Of a stretch of DNA of 64,000 nucleotides, positions 20,737-33,110 are shown one piece after another (within the stretch, counting starts at the first letter, position 1; every line of letters begins with the position of its first letter). This DNA comes from Arsenophonus sp052174535 (GTDB lineage: Bacteria; Pseudomonadota; Gammaproteobacteria; Enterobacterales; Enterobacteriaceae). The DNA is taken from positions 45,627-109,626 of the forward strand of contig JBQMRQ010000086.1 in assembly GCA_052174535.1 (NCBI GenBank), read 5' to 3'. The translations under genes and the position numbers were made by a program. Below the pieces are notes generated by a model, which saw nothing but the letters and a program-made list of their open reading frames with translations, was not told the origin of the DNA and did no database searches.

Positions 20737-20808
20737 TTAGCTTTTACAGTATGGTTAAATATATTGTTAATAATTATCCACATTCTTGAAAATTTATTCT
20801 TAGTGTTC

Positions 20809-20832
20809 ACTTAATCATGATTAAGTTTTTCT
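20809..20832 (+). terminator. Possible terminator after lptG
   Basis: The perfect palindrome ACTTAATCATGATTAAGT is followed by TTTTCT, 73 bases after the lptG stop. The stem is AT-rich and weak, so termination is a guess. Confidence 0.4.
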
Positions 20833-20889
20833 AGCTATTTTTAACAAAATTAGCTGGAAAGCATTATTATTATGATTTATGGTTAATGC

Positions 20890-21965
20890 AGTAGTTAAAT
20901 TATTAACTCATTGGGAGCAGAGTTAATGTTAAATTCATGTATGACGGTCAAATTTTGCTCTGATCATTCATAAATCTATTTTCCATCCTTATATTAGACA
21001 TTGCTACCATCAAGAGTTAACAGGTTAATTCCCCTGATCTGCTTTCCGCTTTTTAAACAGACAGAAGCAGATTAGATACCATTGAAAGAGTTTTTCGAAC
21101 TATAGTGCTTCGTGCCTAGGATTCTTTAGCTTATTACTACTGCAAAAATCAATTAAATCATCTTCATCGTTCTTAATTAATATAATTTCTCTGACGGGAA
21201 CATGTAGAGAATACTAGGCACCTTTCTCAATCTTTTTCCAACTTCTTCATTATTGAAGAATATATTTTACTAAAAATCTTTCTTAATAAAACATCAATAG
21301 CTTTATTAACGTCATCGGTGACTCTCTAGTACTGAGACCTCCAGCAGATCACTTTTACTTCGGTTACATATTTTATGGATTGAAGGTAGGATATTATCTA
21401 TTTGTATACTCAACAATATTGGTACTGTATATATGGGAATATTTTTACTATTGCATTTTAAAAGCTAATGGCATCTCTCCCCCGTAGCAATCCTGTAGAT
21501 TCAGTTAAATCACGTTCTTGCGAGGTCATCCAGAAGCTCGGCCTAATTTTCTTTTAACATTCGATAAGCATTTCGACCGTAACTGTTTTCTTTATATCGA
21601 TGCGCAGTGATGTCAAGGTCCTTGACCTTAAGCACTTTAATCTAAGCATCGCCAACACTTGTTTTATAGGTTAGCGATGACAAATAAACGTTATGGTCGA
21701 CGTAATTACCGACTATCTCAAGAAAGGAGCATTCAGCATCATCTTATTGCAGCCATGGTGCCGAAGACTCCCGCATCAACAGGTGCTATCAACTTTCTAG
21801 TAGTATTATGGATGCGCTTCATAGAAGGGATTGCAATAATATTTAGTTTCGTGAATACCTTCAGAATAAACTTTTCATGAGATATTATTTTTCTGTTATT
21901 GAAATAATCTATGAAATCAATTAGCGGGATCCGGCACTTTTTTAGAAAACCAATCACTATCACTA
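20890..21965 (-). mobile_element. Dead IS256-family element, copy on minus strand
   Basis: It aligns with 2262-3690 and 45865-47235 from the 'tcataaatctatttt' end through most of the transposase. All frames are broken. Short open runs at 21659-21963 on both strands are chance openings inside it. Confidence 0.6.
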
Positions 21966-22444
21966 TATATAAACATAACTCAACGTGATTACTAATTTAG
22001 CGAAGCAAGACACTAATTTTCTAGAATTTTCTATTACTAATTTTTAATACATTACGATAATTATGCAGACAACTTTATTAACCATTACAAGGGTTTGCTG
22101 AATATAATTAAACATTAGGATTAATGAGTAATAGTTACTTTTGATTAATGTTTATTAAACTTGTGCAAGTTTTTATTAGTTAGTGGCTAATGATGCCTAA
22201 TGTGTAATACCTGTTGATACCTTTTTGCAACAGGCATAAGATTTTTATCAGAAAATAGTTAGTTAAGGTTAACTTGAGAATTATTTCTTAGTATTTTATC
22301 TTTTTTATTAATATTTGCCGTTATTTATTAGTTATGACTTTCTAGAAGAAAGTATAGGATTTTTAAGTGATTAAGGTTTAACTCTCAATCAATCTTTTCT
22401 ATACCGAATCGAGTTTACTATCTATTTTACTATCTAAATAGTAA
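21966..22444. other. No recognisable gene
   Basis: This is AT-rich spacer between two dead elements. It includes one imperfect stem (cctgttg...caacagg, 22209-22233) followed by a loose T-rich stretch. Nothing else was recognised. Confidence 0.4.
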
Positions 22445-23240
22445 TTAAGGTAATTCTTCATTGTATAGCTAATTATATCAATGCAGAGTGATCTCAAAGT
22501 TTTTGAGCAAAATTAAAATAATAGCTTTTGAGCCCATCTTCCATACGTTCATTAAATCGCTCGATTATATCATTCTCGTTTGAGAATACATCAACAGACT
22601 AAGTCGGTATTTTTATATTAAGCTATGTACAAGAAAACAGTTGAATTCCTATTTTTTAGTACTGAGTGTTTTGAAGACAAAAGGCGATCTGTAAATTTTT
22701 TTGCTATTATTTGTAAGTATCAGATGGATAATCATGTATAATATTCGATTTAAAATCACGTAAAAATCGTTGAACATTAGCCGCAGTTTTAAGCCTTTTA
22801 AATACAAAAAATCAATCGAGTATCGCGATCTTATAATACACCTAATACAAAAAGATAATGTAGTAAAATTTTGTTTTTCATTTACGAAAAAAAATTATAT
22901 CTACATGCAGATATATAGACTACTAACTTTTAATACTTTATGCTATAGTTTCATGCCTTCTTTCTTTAGTTTTATTTCATAAAATTCCTCTTCTAGTATT
23001 TATAAATATCAATTCAGGGCAGATCGAGATAGCGATGTTAAGTAATTTGCATATGGGACTGCGACTTCCAGCAGAGTGGCGACCTAGAGAAACGTTTTTA
23101 CAAAAAACGACTAGACTTTCTGAGCGGACGATAGTTGTGTTGTCAACAAACGATGTAGAGTATGGCTGTGATCATCAGCCTATATTGAGAAAGATTGATG
23201 GTAGGGAGTACCCATTTATACTGCATAAAGGATTTTCCTT
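22445..23240 (-). mobile_element. Dead IS481-family element, copy on minus strand
   Basis: It matches 37770-38690 and 51020-51965 through the catalytic region, sharing 'cattaaatcgctc' and 'aaaatcacgtaa' style landmarks. The extreme C-terminal end is missing. An open run on the opposite strand at 23035-23244 lies inside it and is not a gene. Confidence 0.65.
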
Positions 23241-24235
23241 ATAAAGGTGGATCTAGAAAAGCAAACAGTTATACAGATCAGAGAAACTCTTTTCTCACTC
23301 CATGCCAAGATAAAGTTATATTTCATTCCTTTATTCGGCTATAATCTGTCAGATGATGCTGATTAATGCATTGAAACAATTTATATTACTTTATCCTATC
23401 CATATTATCACATTGGATATTTTATCCGCTGTAGATATTCATTAGGATTATAGCGATATTGTTACAAAATCCTTAATTGCATGAAAAGATTAAATATCTT
23501 ATTAGAAGTCTGCTGACGAAACTACATCATAAGGCTAAATGGTTTAGTTATCTGTGATGTATGTTAAATAACTTAACTTTATAAGAATCAGAAAAATAAA
23601 GAGGCATTCATTATAAAAACAATGTTTAGATTACGTCACTGCTTCTTGTTTTTAGTGGTGAGGCGGGCAATTAAAATCACTAAGTAGTATTATTGAAGTT
23701 CATGAAATATTTATTCTAAATTTTTTAAAAAAAGCTTTAAATTCTACATAAAAAAAGTAAAATATACTGGAGAGAAGGAAATAAAAAGAAAGAATAAATT
23801 GCGGTTTTAATCGTTAGAGATCAGGAGAGTAATATGAGTGTGATGAGATTCTTGAATAATTTAATCTAGAGTATTTTAGCCGTTTTCTTGAGAATTATCT
23901 TTTAATAAACAGTCCGTCATTTTCTTAGATAATCCTAAATATTGCGAAATTGTTGCTAACGAATATAAAATTAGTCACCATCGTTTAATAAAATAAAACG
24001 GTAAGATGGTTTTTCTTATAAAGAGATTTATATTTTAAATATGAACAATTATATCAGCCATTAAATGGCTAGCTGAGTAGACTATATGGCATATGGTTTT
24101 TAGTTTACCGAATTGTTTGATCAAAAAAGATTGTTTGAAACCATTCCAATTGAAATACAGATATAGCTACAAATTGCTCTGCGAAAAAATAATAACCTTT
24201 GTTAATATAATTAACAATTATGGCATTATCAATAT
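23240..24235 (+). mobile_element. Dead IS1595-family element, copy 1
   Basis: It is colinear with the better-preserved copy at 44335-45305, from the 'acagttatacagatca' start to the end near the 'gattgtttgaaac' segment, which reads like the family's LFET C-terminal motif. All frames carry stops. Confidence 0.7.
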
Positions 24236-26344
24236 AAGTAGACTGGAAAACTAATACGATTACCACTGATCATAGCATATTGCACGCCTCGAAAGAGAAA
24301 ATTGTCTTCAGTTCTCAACTTACTAACGAGACAACAGTAATTTTTCTGCATGGAAAAATTGGAGTATTACCAATTACTGGTAAGTGGCGGGTTATTTCCC
24401 TGATCTCTAAAATCTTTCAAGGATAGATGTTAAACTGTTAAATGCCAGATGCTATTCGTTGGGATGGGTGGCAGATTATTTTAGCTGTTCACGTTATTTC
24501 GGCTCAGTTAAGGTAGTTTAATACAGTTAAATATAGTACTACGAATAGAGAAGATAAAATTCTGGCCACTACATCAAAAACCTTTAAATCTCTTTTATAA
24601 TTTCGGCAATAATTAAAAATTTATAGGATTAAACGTTGATACTACAGAAAAAGTTACCTTAAAATCAAAGTAACTAACAAACTTTTAAATGTAGCAATAA
24701 AAGTTAGAAATATCGTAGAAAGCTATAAAATATTTATTACTTCTCCATGCTGCTGATTTTAAAATAATAGTTTTTATTAGCTTATCCATGACTGAAATAA
24801 GAAGTTCACTGCTAAGCAACATAATATTAAAATAAATTATAAATTTAGTGCAAGCACCGCAAGTTTTTACTCGTACCTATGTTTGATGGGTATAGAAAGA
24901 TAAGCATACTGCCTGATGATTTGTTGAGGTGGATGAAATAATATTTGCAAAGGTTTATTCAATATCTTCTTTTAGAAAAACGCAGGTAGTTTATATCATA
25001 TCGAAGAGATATGTTACCTCTACATGGTAGGTAGAGGGTCTTCCGCTACTTATGTTAAAACAGGAAGAGAATTAATGCAGAATGAACAAGTCTACTAAAG
25101 ATAGATAAGGCAGGAATAATCATTGCTCTCCTTCAAGATGCCGTCAATTTGAACATATTCACTTAAAAAGAGAAATAAAAACTTATCACCTACCATTTAG
25201 AAGAAATATTTGATATAGCTTAATCGTCTTGATATCTTTACTGTTCAGAATATTAACTGATTAAAAAAAGTATATTAACAGTGGCATTATCTATTTCGCC
25301 GGATAAACCTTGTTGATTATTGTCCACATTAATTTGAGTAATCTCTCTATCTAGGTGGTTCTGATTTGTAATAATGAAACGCGTATAACTAGATATAAAT
25401 ACGAGACAATCAGTATTATGATTTCCAATATTCACTAAATAGGATCTTAAGCATTTTCTTGCTATCGCTAAGATCGATAGCCACTTTTCCTTTAACTATT
25501 TCCATATAATCTCACTGAATGCCAATTTTCATGAAGTACAACTTGCCATTAAAAAAAGATAAAGTTAAAACGTACTAATTTATGAAATTTCTTCATTTAA
25601 TATAATCGTTTTTAGGCGATGTTTGGGGTTTTAGGTATTTTAAGATTTATAATCTGTTTAGGCTTGGTACTGATTTTTAGGCTGTTGTTTTCTACTTTCG
25701 AAAAGATGCATTTTCCTATTTTTTAGAGCAATATTCGTCTAAACCTTTTTACGGTAAATAGGATTGTTTGGCTACTTTCTTATGAAAGCTCTTCTTAGGA
25801 TAATTTAAACTTAACTTTTTTGTTCTGTTTTTAAATCTTTAAGCAGGGTTGCTTATTTTAGTATCAGTGAGACAAATTAACAGCAGTTTGAGTATTTCTT
25901 TTCGACACCTTTCTCAAGAAAGTGGTGCACTATTTTTATAGAAGCTTGTTTTTTAATTTTCTATTTTTGCATGCTTTTTTGCTGTACACTTTGAACAAAA
26001 TCAAAAATACTCCCTCATGTTTTTGATTGTTTTTCTATCGGTGATGAGGTATATCGATTTTTTCTGTATTGTCTTCTGAATAAGATAATTCAATATTTAA
26101 TAAAAGTACCTGAATACCCACATTATGATGCGGAGTTAAAATTAATTTTAGTTTATCTAGATTTATCTGAAAGATATTTTTCTTTTAAAATGGCTCAAGC
26201 TAAATCGATATTTTCTAGATTTTTCTAGTATCCATATCTATCTCTTTAGCTATTTTTAGATTTAAAAAACTATAGATGATTTTATCATTTAAAAGTTGCA
26301 AGCATTTCCTGTGTTATTTGCTACAAATCTTTTATGTTGTATAA
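24236..26344. other. Two kilobases without a recognisable gene
   Basis: This lies downstream of uvrA, where E. coli has yjbR, yjbQ, aphA, tyrB and alr. I looked for tyrB, alr, aphA and yjbQ motifs and saw none. Broken peptide stretches hint at former coding DNA: GKIGVLPITGKW near 24355 (plus) and MFDGYRKISILPDDLLRWM near 24880 (plus). No family could be named. The stretch after 25450 is T-rich on the plus strand and looks non-coding. Confidence 0.4.
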
Positions 26345-26930
26345 AGAATTTTTGCTTAAAGCGGTTCCCATGAAAAAGTAAACAGTCATATAGATCAAAA
26401 AAATATTTTTTACTACATGCTAACATAAAGCTATATCTTATTAGTTTTACTCGGTGAGAATATCTATCAGATAATATCAATTCATGTATTGAATGAACTA
26501 ATTCTACCTTATCCTACTCATACTGTCAAAGTGAACATGTAACTGTTTGGTGGGAGATTAATTTAGGGTTACAGCGATATCATTGCAAAATCCCCGATTC
26601 TAGGAAAAGATTTAATATTTCACTGAAATGTCCTTTGATAAAGCTACATTATAAGGATAAATAGTTTATTTATCTGAGATGTATGCTTAATAAGCATAAT
26701 TTTACAAGAAAAGAGAGAAGCTAGGCAAAACAAGTATGTATTCATTAAATAGCATTAAATAACATCGCTGCTTCCTTGTTTTATCGGCGACAGCTAACAT
26801 GAATAGCTAAGTGCTTATTCTTAAAATCTACGAAATATCTTCCATGAATTTTTTAAAGTAAAACGTTATATATCAAACATAGAGAGGATAGAAAAGGTAG
26901 GATAGGAGGAAATAAAAAACGAACTAGTCA
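26345..26930 (+). mobile_element. IS1595-family element, 5' half only
   Basis: It matches the first half of 44335-45305 and then stops abruptly at 26930, inside the transposase, where element E begins. The missing 3' half is not found beyond the E copy here. Confidence 0.65.
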
Positions 26931-26934
26931 AACA

Positions 26935-28865
26935 TTATGATGGAATCTTCCGCATAGCTATGCTGCTTCTGGAATGTTCATAATCTTAGTATTGTCTTAT
27001 ACTCTGCGATATATAAGTTTTTTCAGAAATTCAGCCAGGTGCTCGGAATAAATTTTCTAGAAAGCGTAAACTAGGTAAATTCAGAAGACAGTACATCAAC
27101 TCATGTATTGCATTCTCTATTTATCTGAAGTAATTTATAATTTCTTTCTAGAAATTAATGATAATAGACCGATTAAATTTTTATGACACCTCAAAAGGGG
27201 AGGGGTGTATGAAGCGATATCTCTAAACTCCTTTTGATCTCCATTTTTTGGATATGCAAAGTATTGTTACTCTTAGGTACGATTATCTGGGTTTTATAAT
27301 TCAAGGCAAAACTATTATGACACTGGATATAAGCTTCATTAAGGGATAATAATAAAAAAGTATGCTTGTCGATGAATTCATCACCTATAGAAATTAGAGA
27401 TAATCTCCATCTTCTTTGCCATCTAGAACAAATACTAAAGATAACTAGGCCGATAAACCTGACGAATACAGGCAGGATAATAATTTTATTTTTTAGCAAG
27501 ATACAAGAGGATAATTTATCTAGATATATATCTCCAACTAAACTGCTTTTTACCATTAATGATGTCTGAAATAAATTTCTTAAAGATACGATAAAAGTAT
27601 TAACTTGTGTATCATTTATCTGTAGAGCAAACGATTGTTCTGCAGTACTTGCACCATTTCTATGCTTCTCTTGAAGTTACTGCAATCCTTTTCTGCCAAA
27701 GTTGTAAGTTAAAAGTCTGGAGTTCATATCGCTTCAAAAGTACCGAGCACTATTAGCATAACAGGTTCATATTTTATCCAACTGCAACTTATAACACATT
27801 ACTTTCATACTATGTCCAAATCTTATTTGATCTTTTTTAACAGTAATTAGCCATAACTCAACACACTGCTGTTTTTATCCGCTACTCACATTTATCCCTC
27901 AGTGGCACGCAAATAGGATATTCAAATTGGTATCTTCTGTGCCTTTTACATTTATGTTCGACAACTCAACTAATATTTGTATGTTAATATTCTGTTATTC
28001 CTGACAGTCTATATATTAAACTAATATACAGCAATGCTCTGCTCTTCAAAAAGAGGCTAAAGAAATCTAGATAGGTGCTGTTATTCGGCTCCTTTTGTTA
28101 TAACTATGACCTGATAAATCTCAGTATTTTTAGTCTTGGGCATATATTCGCTCTAAAAAAATACTGGCAGCGTTACTTCAAGCTAGAACAATACGGATAT
28201 TACTATAAAAAGTGAACTTCGCTAAAAAGATGAAATGGGAGTAGCATAGCATGAAATATCTCTAGCGCTACCTTAAATTCCCTCCTATTCACGTTAAAAC
28301 TGCGGGATTACTAATGGGGGGCATAGGGGACGATTGCGCATCATTATTCTATAACCATCATGTTCAACAGTATCGGTTAGTAGATTCTAAAATAGGAAGA
28401 GATGATAAAATGCTATATTAGGCGTATTTCTACTAGATATTTTAAAATGGTATGTTATTATAAGTTTTTTAGATTAAATCCTCAAGAAGGCGCACTATTG
28501 TTTAAGATGTAAAGAAGTTGGAGATAACAGTTCGAAAAAAAATGGGTTTGCTTTTCTGATAAAAGGTTTCTGCGAAAATATCCATACAAATACATTCTGT
28601 ATGACACTAGGCTATTTTTATTGATGCTCAGTTTTGTAAATAAATAACGGAATTGTTGTCCAAAAAGAATATATAAAATTAAAAACAAAAGTTATTAATT
28701 TTAATTTAGGATTAATATCTTTAAAATTAAAGCATTAGGTCAAAGAATACACACTTCAATAAAATTTTGACTTATAATAAATCCAGTATATTGATTATTA
28801 TCTCTTTTTAGCAAAAGAGAGACTTTTGCTTTACTCTTAAAGAGGGATTCAATTTCTTAAGCATC
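26935..28865 (+). mobile_element. Element E, copy 3 (near full length)
   Basis: This copy and the one at 33110-34890 best define the element: about 1.8-1.9 kb, starting 'ctagtcaaac' and ending at a hairpin plus T tract. The first 600 bases are roughly 90% identical to the copy at 33110. The middle is much more diverged, and the last 150 bases are similar again. A 121-residue open run on the minus strand (27191-27556) is not open in the other copies. No transposase, reverse transcriptase or phage motif was recognised. Confidence 0.65.
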
Positions 28866-28869
28866 AAAA

Positions 28870-29345
28870 GATCTAAGTCGATCCTTAATGTTTTTACGTG
28901 ATATTTAACCTAGGATGTTTAATAATTATCTATCAGATATTTACAGATAATATCAAAGAATTTACAGAATGCCTTTTTGTCTATGAAAATGTTTAGCCAC
29001 CGAAAAACATGAATTTGATTGTTTGTGTACAGAGGTTGATATAAAATTTCAAATTATATTACCGAAATATCCTTAAACAAATAGGGTAGCCAATTTACTT
29101 AATAAGCGTATAAAAGGTATGGACTACAAGGCTATTATTTTAATTCTAGTCAAGAGATTGAATTACTTTATATCGATATATTTGAATGTACAATTAGAAA
29201 TTACCTTAATCAATATTGATTAGTAAAGCTCTATATGTAGTCTATGAATGGGATTTAAAAGTTAAATCTGAGTTATTCAAAAAAGCATATTATCTTCCAG
29301 GAGTGACAAGAAGAAAGAATAAACTTCAAGTTATACTTGAAGATA
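28870..29345 (+). mobile_element. IS481-family fragment, plus strand
   Basis: It matches 49080-49545 and ends with a reading like DLKVKSELFKKA, the C-terminal end seen in the other IS481 copies. The 5' half is missing where it joins element E. The following 240 bases up to uvrA show nothing. Confidence 0.6.
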
Positions 29346-29586
29346 AATAATTCTCATTATTAACTTTGTATTAAAAATAGAATAGATGACAAATTTTTCA
29401 TTTGTTCCACTAAAATAATACCTATATAGATTATAATCATGGAAATGATTCAGGTTATTACTATAAAAATTTTTTTTATTAAATCTCTATTCTGATTGTC
29501 GTTGGTAACAAATGCTGTTAAGTAGTATTGTTCCTGACCGTAGAATCTAGAAAATTATTCAATTTTGATAGGGAAATTACTTCTGA

Positions 29587-32421
29587 TTAGTAACCACGCT
29601 TTAGGATCGGTTTCAAAAATTGAGCGGTATATGATTGCTTACATTTAATTATTTGCTCGGGTGTACCGGAAAATAAGATCTCACCACCACCACTTCCTCC
29701 TTCTGGACCCATATCAATAATCCAATCGGCGGTTTTAATTACATCTAAATTATGTTCAATGATCACAATAGTATTTCCCTGATCACGAAGTTGATGTAAT
29801 ACATACAATAGTTGTTGAATATCAGAAAAATGTAAACCAGTAGTCGGTTCATCTAAAATATAAAGCGTTTGACCGGTACTACGTTTGGAAAGTTCACGAG
29901 ATAACTTAACCCGTTGTGCTTCACCCCCTGATAAGGTTGTTGCGGACTGGCCTAAACGAATATAAGAAAGTCCAACGTCGATCAATGTTTGCAATTTACG
30001 TATTATCGTCGGGATAGCAGTAAAATATTTACATGCTTCTTCAATGGTCATTTCTAATACTTCGTGAATATTTTTATCTTTATATATGATCTCTAACGTT
30101 TCACGATTATAGCGTTTCCCCTTACAGTGATCACAGGGAACATAGACATCTGGTAAAAAATGCATTTCAACTTTAATTACGCCATCACCCTTGCAGGCTT
30201 CGCAGCGACCACCTTTAACATTAAAGCTAAACCTTCCTGGTGTATAACCCCGCGTACGAGACTCGGGTACGCCGGCAAATAATTCCCGTACTGGAGTAAA
30301 TATACCAGTATAAGTGGCTGAATTAGAGCGTGGAGTTCTGCCGATCGGGCTTTGATTAATATCAATTACTTTATCGAAATACTGTAAGCCTTCGATATCC
30401 GTGTAAGGTGCGGAAGGGGCATTAGTAGCTTTATATAATTGCTGTTGAGCTATTGGAAATAATGTATCATTAATTAGAGTTGACTTACCTGAGCCTGAAA
30501 CGCCGGTAATACAGGTAAGTAAGCCAATAGGCAGCTCCAGTGTGATATTTTTTAGGTTATTCCCTTGTGCACCAATCAGTTTTAGGGTTTTTTCTGTATT
30601 GATAGCCACTCTTTTGAGTGGGATGGCAATTTTACGTTCACCACTAAGGTATTTACCTGTTAATGAATCTGGATTGCTAATAATATCGTTTAGGTTGCCT
30701 TGCGCAACAATATGTCCTCCATGTATACCTGCGCCTGGACCGATATCAATAATATGATCGGCGGCACGGATAGCATCTTCATCATGTTCAACTACTATAA
30801 CAGTATTGCCTAAATTACGTAAATGTAGTAGAGTCTGTAACAGACGATCATTATCTCGTTGGTGTAAACCAATTGACGGCTCGTCTAATATATACATGAC
30901 ACCAACTAAGCCAGCACCGATTTGGCTTGCCATCCGAATCCGTTGCACTTCGCCACCTGATAAAGTTTCAGCTGATCGGGAGAGAGTCAAGTAATCTAAT
31001 CCAACATTAATTAAGAATTTTAATCGATCATTAATCTCTTTTAGAATTTTTTCCGTAATTTGTGCTCGTTGCCCGCTGAGGTGTAATGTTTGAAAAAATG
31101 TCATCGCATGACCGATACTAAAATCAGAAATTTCAGGTAGGCTAGTATTTTCAATAAACACGTAATGGGCTTCTTGTCGTAAGCGGGTACCATGACAAGC
31201 AATACATGGTCGATTATTAATATATTTTGCTAACTCTTCACGCATTGCTATTGATTTAGTTTCTTTATAACGACGCTCCATATTATGGAGCACCCCTTCA
31301 AAAGGGTGGCACTTTACAGTAATATCTCCACGATCATTTTGATATTTAAATTCAATTGCTTCTTTGCCGGAGCCATATAATATCACTTGCTTTATCGCTG
31401 GCTTTAACGAACTAAATATGGCTTCAACATCAAATTTATAGTGTTTAGCTAACGACTGTAAGATCTGAAAGTAATAAAAATTACGTCGATCCCAGCCGCG
31501 TATTGCTCCATAAGCTAAAGAAATTTCCTTATTTTGGATGACATATTCTGGGTCAAAAAATTGTTGCACCCCGAGTCCATCACAGGAACTACAGGCACCT
31601 GCTGGATTATTAAAAGAAAATAGTCGCGGTTCTAACTCTCTCATGCTATAACCGCAGACAGGGCAGGCAAAATTAGCAGAAAAAATTAATTCAGTAGACT
31701 TGTTGTCATCCATATCAGCGATAATTGCAGTACCGCCTGATAACTCAAGCGTGATTTCAAACGATTCCGCCAGCCGTTGCGCCAGATCAGCACGAATTTT
31801 AAAACGATCAACCACTACTTCAATAGTATGCTTTTTATGTAGCTCTAATTTAGGTTGATCAGATAGATTGCGCACTTCACCATCGATTCGAGCGCGAATA
31901 TAACCTTGAACTGTCATATTATCCAATAGCTTAATATGTTCACCTTTACGCTCTTTAACCACCGGTGCCAGTAACATCAGCCGCTTACCTTTCGGTAATA
32001 CGAGGACATTATCAACCATCTGACTAATTGTTTGTGCTACTAATGGAATATTGTGATCAGGACAGTGAGGTTCACCAACCCGGGCAAATAGTAAACGTAA
32101 ATAATCATGGATTTCGGTAATAGTACCTACCGTTGAGCGTGGGTTGTGTGAACTGGATTTTTGCTCAATCGAAATTGCTGGTGATAGCCCTTCAATATGA
32201 TCAACATCTGGTTTTTCCATTAAGGATAAAAACTGTCGGGCATAGGCAGACAGTGACTCAACATAACGGCGTTGACCTTCTGCATATAGAGTATCAAATG
32301 CCAGGGAAGATTTTCCTGAACCAGATAATCCAGTAATGACAATTAATTTATCACGAGGAATAATTAAATTGATATTTTTTAAATTGTGGGTGCGCGCACC
32401 TCTGACTTCAATGGTATTCAT
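29587..32421 (-). CDS. uvrA: Excinuclease ABC subunit A (UvrA)
   Basis: UvrA is the damage-recognition ATPase of nucleotide excision repair. It works as a dimer that loads UvrB. The product is 944 residues (E. coli 940). It has two ABC modules: Walker A motifs GLSGSGKSSLAF (N-terminal) and GVSGSGKSTLIN (C-terminal), and signatures LSGGEVQRIR and LSGGEAQRVK. Zinc clusters are visible (CPVCGYSM...CSSCDG, CIACHGTR, CEACKGDG...CDHCKG). I start it at ATG 32421, matching the family start (NTIEVRGARTHNLK) with AGGA at normal spacing. A second ATG nine bases earlier would leave no spacing. It is divergent from ssb as in E. coli, but the shared control region has been replaced by dead elements. Both flanks carry a similar 2.4-kb repeat. 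Confidence 0.97.
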   Translation of the reverse strand: MNTIEVRGARTHNLKNINLIIPRDKLIVITGLSGSGKSSLAFDTLYAEGQRRYVESLSAYARQFLSLMEKPDVDHIEGLSPAISIEQKSSSHNPRSTVGTITEIHDYLRLLFARVGEPHCPDHNIPLVAQTISQMVDNVLVLPKGKRLMLLAPVVKERKGEHIKLLDNMTVQGYIRARIDGEVRNLSDQPKLELHKKHTIEVVVDRFKIRADLAQRLAESFEITLELSGGTAIIADMDDNKSTELIFSANFACPVCGYSMRELEPRLFSFNNPAGACSSCDGLGVQQFFDPEYVIQNKEISLAYGAIRGWDRRNFYYFQILQSLAKHYKFDVEAIFSSLKPAIKQVILYGSGKEAIEFKYQNDRGDITVKCHPFEGVLHNMERRYKETKSIAMREELAKYINNRPCIACHGTRLRQEAHYVFIENTSLPEISDFSIGHAMTFFQTLHLSGQRAQITEKILKEINDRLKFLINVGLDYLTLSRSAETLSGGEVQRIRMASQIGAGLVGVMYILDEPSIGLHQRDNDRLLQTLLHLRNLGNTVIVVEHDEDAIRAADHIIDIGPGAGIHGGHIVAQGNLNDIISNPDSLTGKYLSGERKIAIPLKRVAINTEKTLKLIGAQGNNLKNITLELPIGLLTCITGVSGSGKSTLINDTLFPIAQQQLYKATNAPSAPYTDIEGLQYFDKVIDINQSPIGRTPRSNSATYTGIFTPVRELFAGVPESRTRGYTPGRFSFNVKGGRCEACKGDGVIKVEMHFLPDVYVPCDHCKGKRYNRETLEIIYKDKNIHEVLEMTIEEACKYFTAIPTIIRKLQTLIDVGLSYIRLGQSATTLSGGEAQRVKLSRELSKRSTGQTLYILDEPTTGLHFSDIQQLLYVLHQLRDQGNTIVIIEHNLDVIKTADWIIDMGPEGGSGGGEILFSGTPEQIIKCKQSYTAQFLKPILKRGY

Positions 32422-32549
32422 ATACCACATCCTAGATAAAACATATTAAAATAATAAATAAAACGTTTTATTATCACATAGTTTTTTTTAAATGAATATG
32501 GATATCTTAGAAAAGGTTATCGATAAAAATTACGCATAATATGTGAAGG

Positions 32550-33110
32550 ATTTTTGGTATAGAGGTTGCTATAAAAAATAAAACAGTTATGCAGATTAAA
32601 GCAATTTTTTTTTACTCAATTCTAATATAAAGCTCTATCATATTAGTTATCTCAGTAACAATTTATTAGATGATGTTGCTTCATGCATCGAAGAAACTTA
32701 TTCTACTTTATCTGCCCATGCTTTCACAGTAAACATGTTATCCGATGAGCATTATTAGGATTACAGCGATATTGTTAAAAATTACTAATTATAGGAAAAG
32801 ATTTAACAATTTTAATAAAAAGCTTCTAAGAAAACTAGATCAGAAGGATAAATGGTTTAGTTATTTCAATGTATGTTAATAGATTAATTTTACTGGAAAT
32901 TTAGAAAACAAACAGGCATTGTGTTGAAAACAGCTTTTAGATGGCGTCACTGTCTCCTTAGTTCAGTGTAAACAGTAAACATAAATGCAGTAAGTGCTAT
33001 TGTTGAAATCAACAAGATATTTCCTCCGATATTTAAAAGGGAAGCATTTATATGTCACATAAGAAAGCTAGAAAAGACAGGGGTAGGAGGAGATAAAAGA
33101 AACGAACTAG
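32550..33110 (+). mobile_element. IS1595-family element, 5' half, interrupted by element E
   Basis: It matches the first half of 44335-45305. The transposase breaks off at 33110 and resumes at about 34890, so this copy holds an inserted element E. Residual sequence near the end corresponds to the EIDKTFFPE active-site region of better copies. Confidence 0.7.

Noticed and set aside
21659..21963. Short genes on both strands
   Set aside because: Overlapping chance openings within an IS256-family remnant.
23035..23244. 69-residue plus-strand gene
   Set aside because: It lies antisense inside an IS481-family remnant and has no parallel in other copies.
27191..27556. 121-residue minus-strand protein inside element E
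   Set aside because: The frame is not open in the other copies of the repeat, so it is a chance opening.
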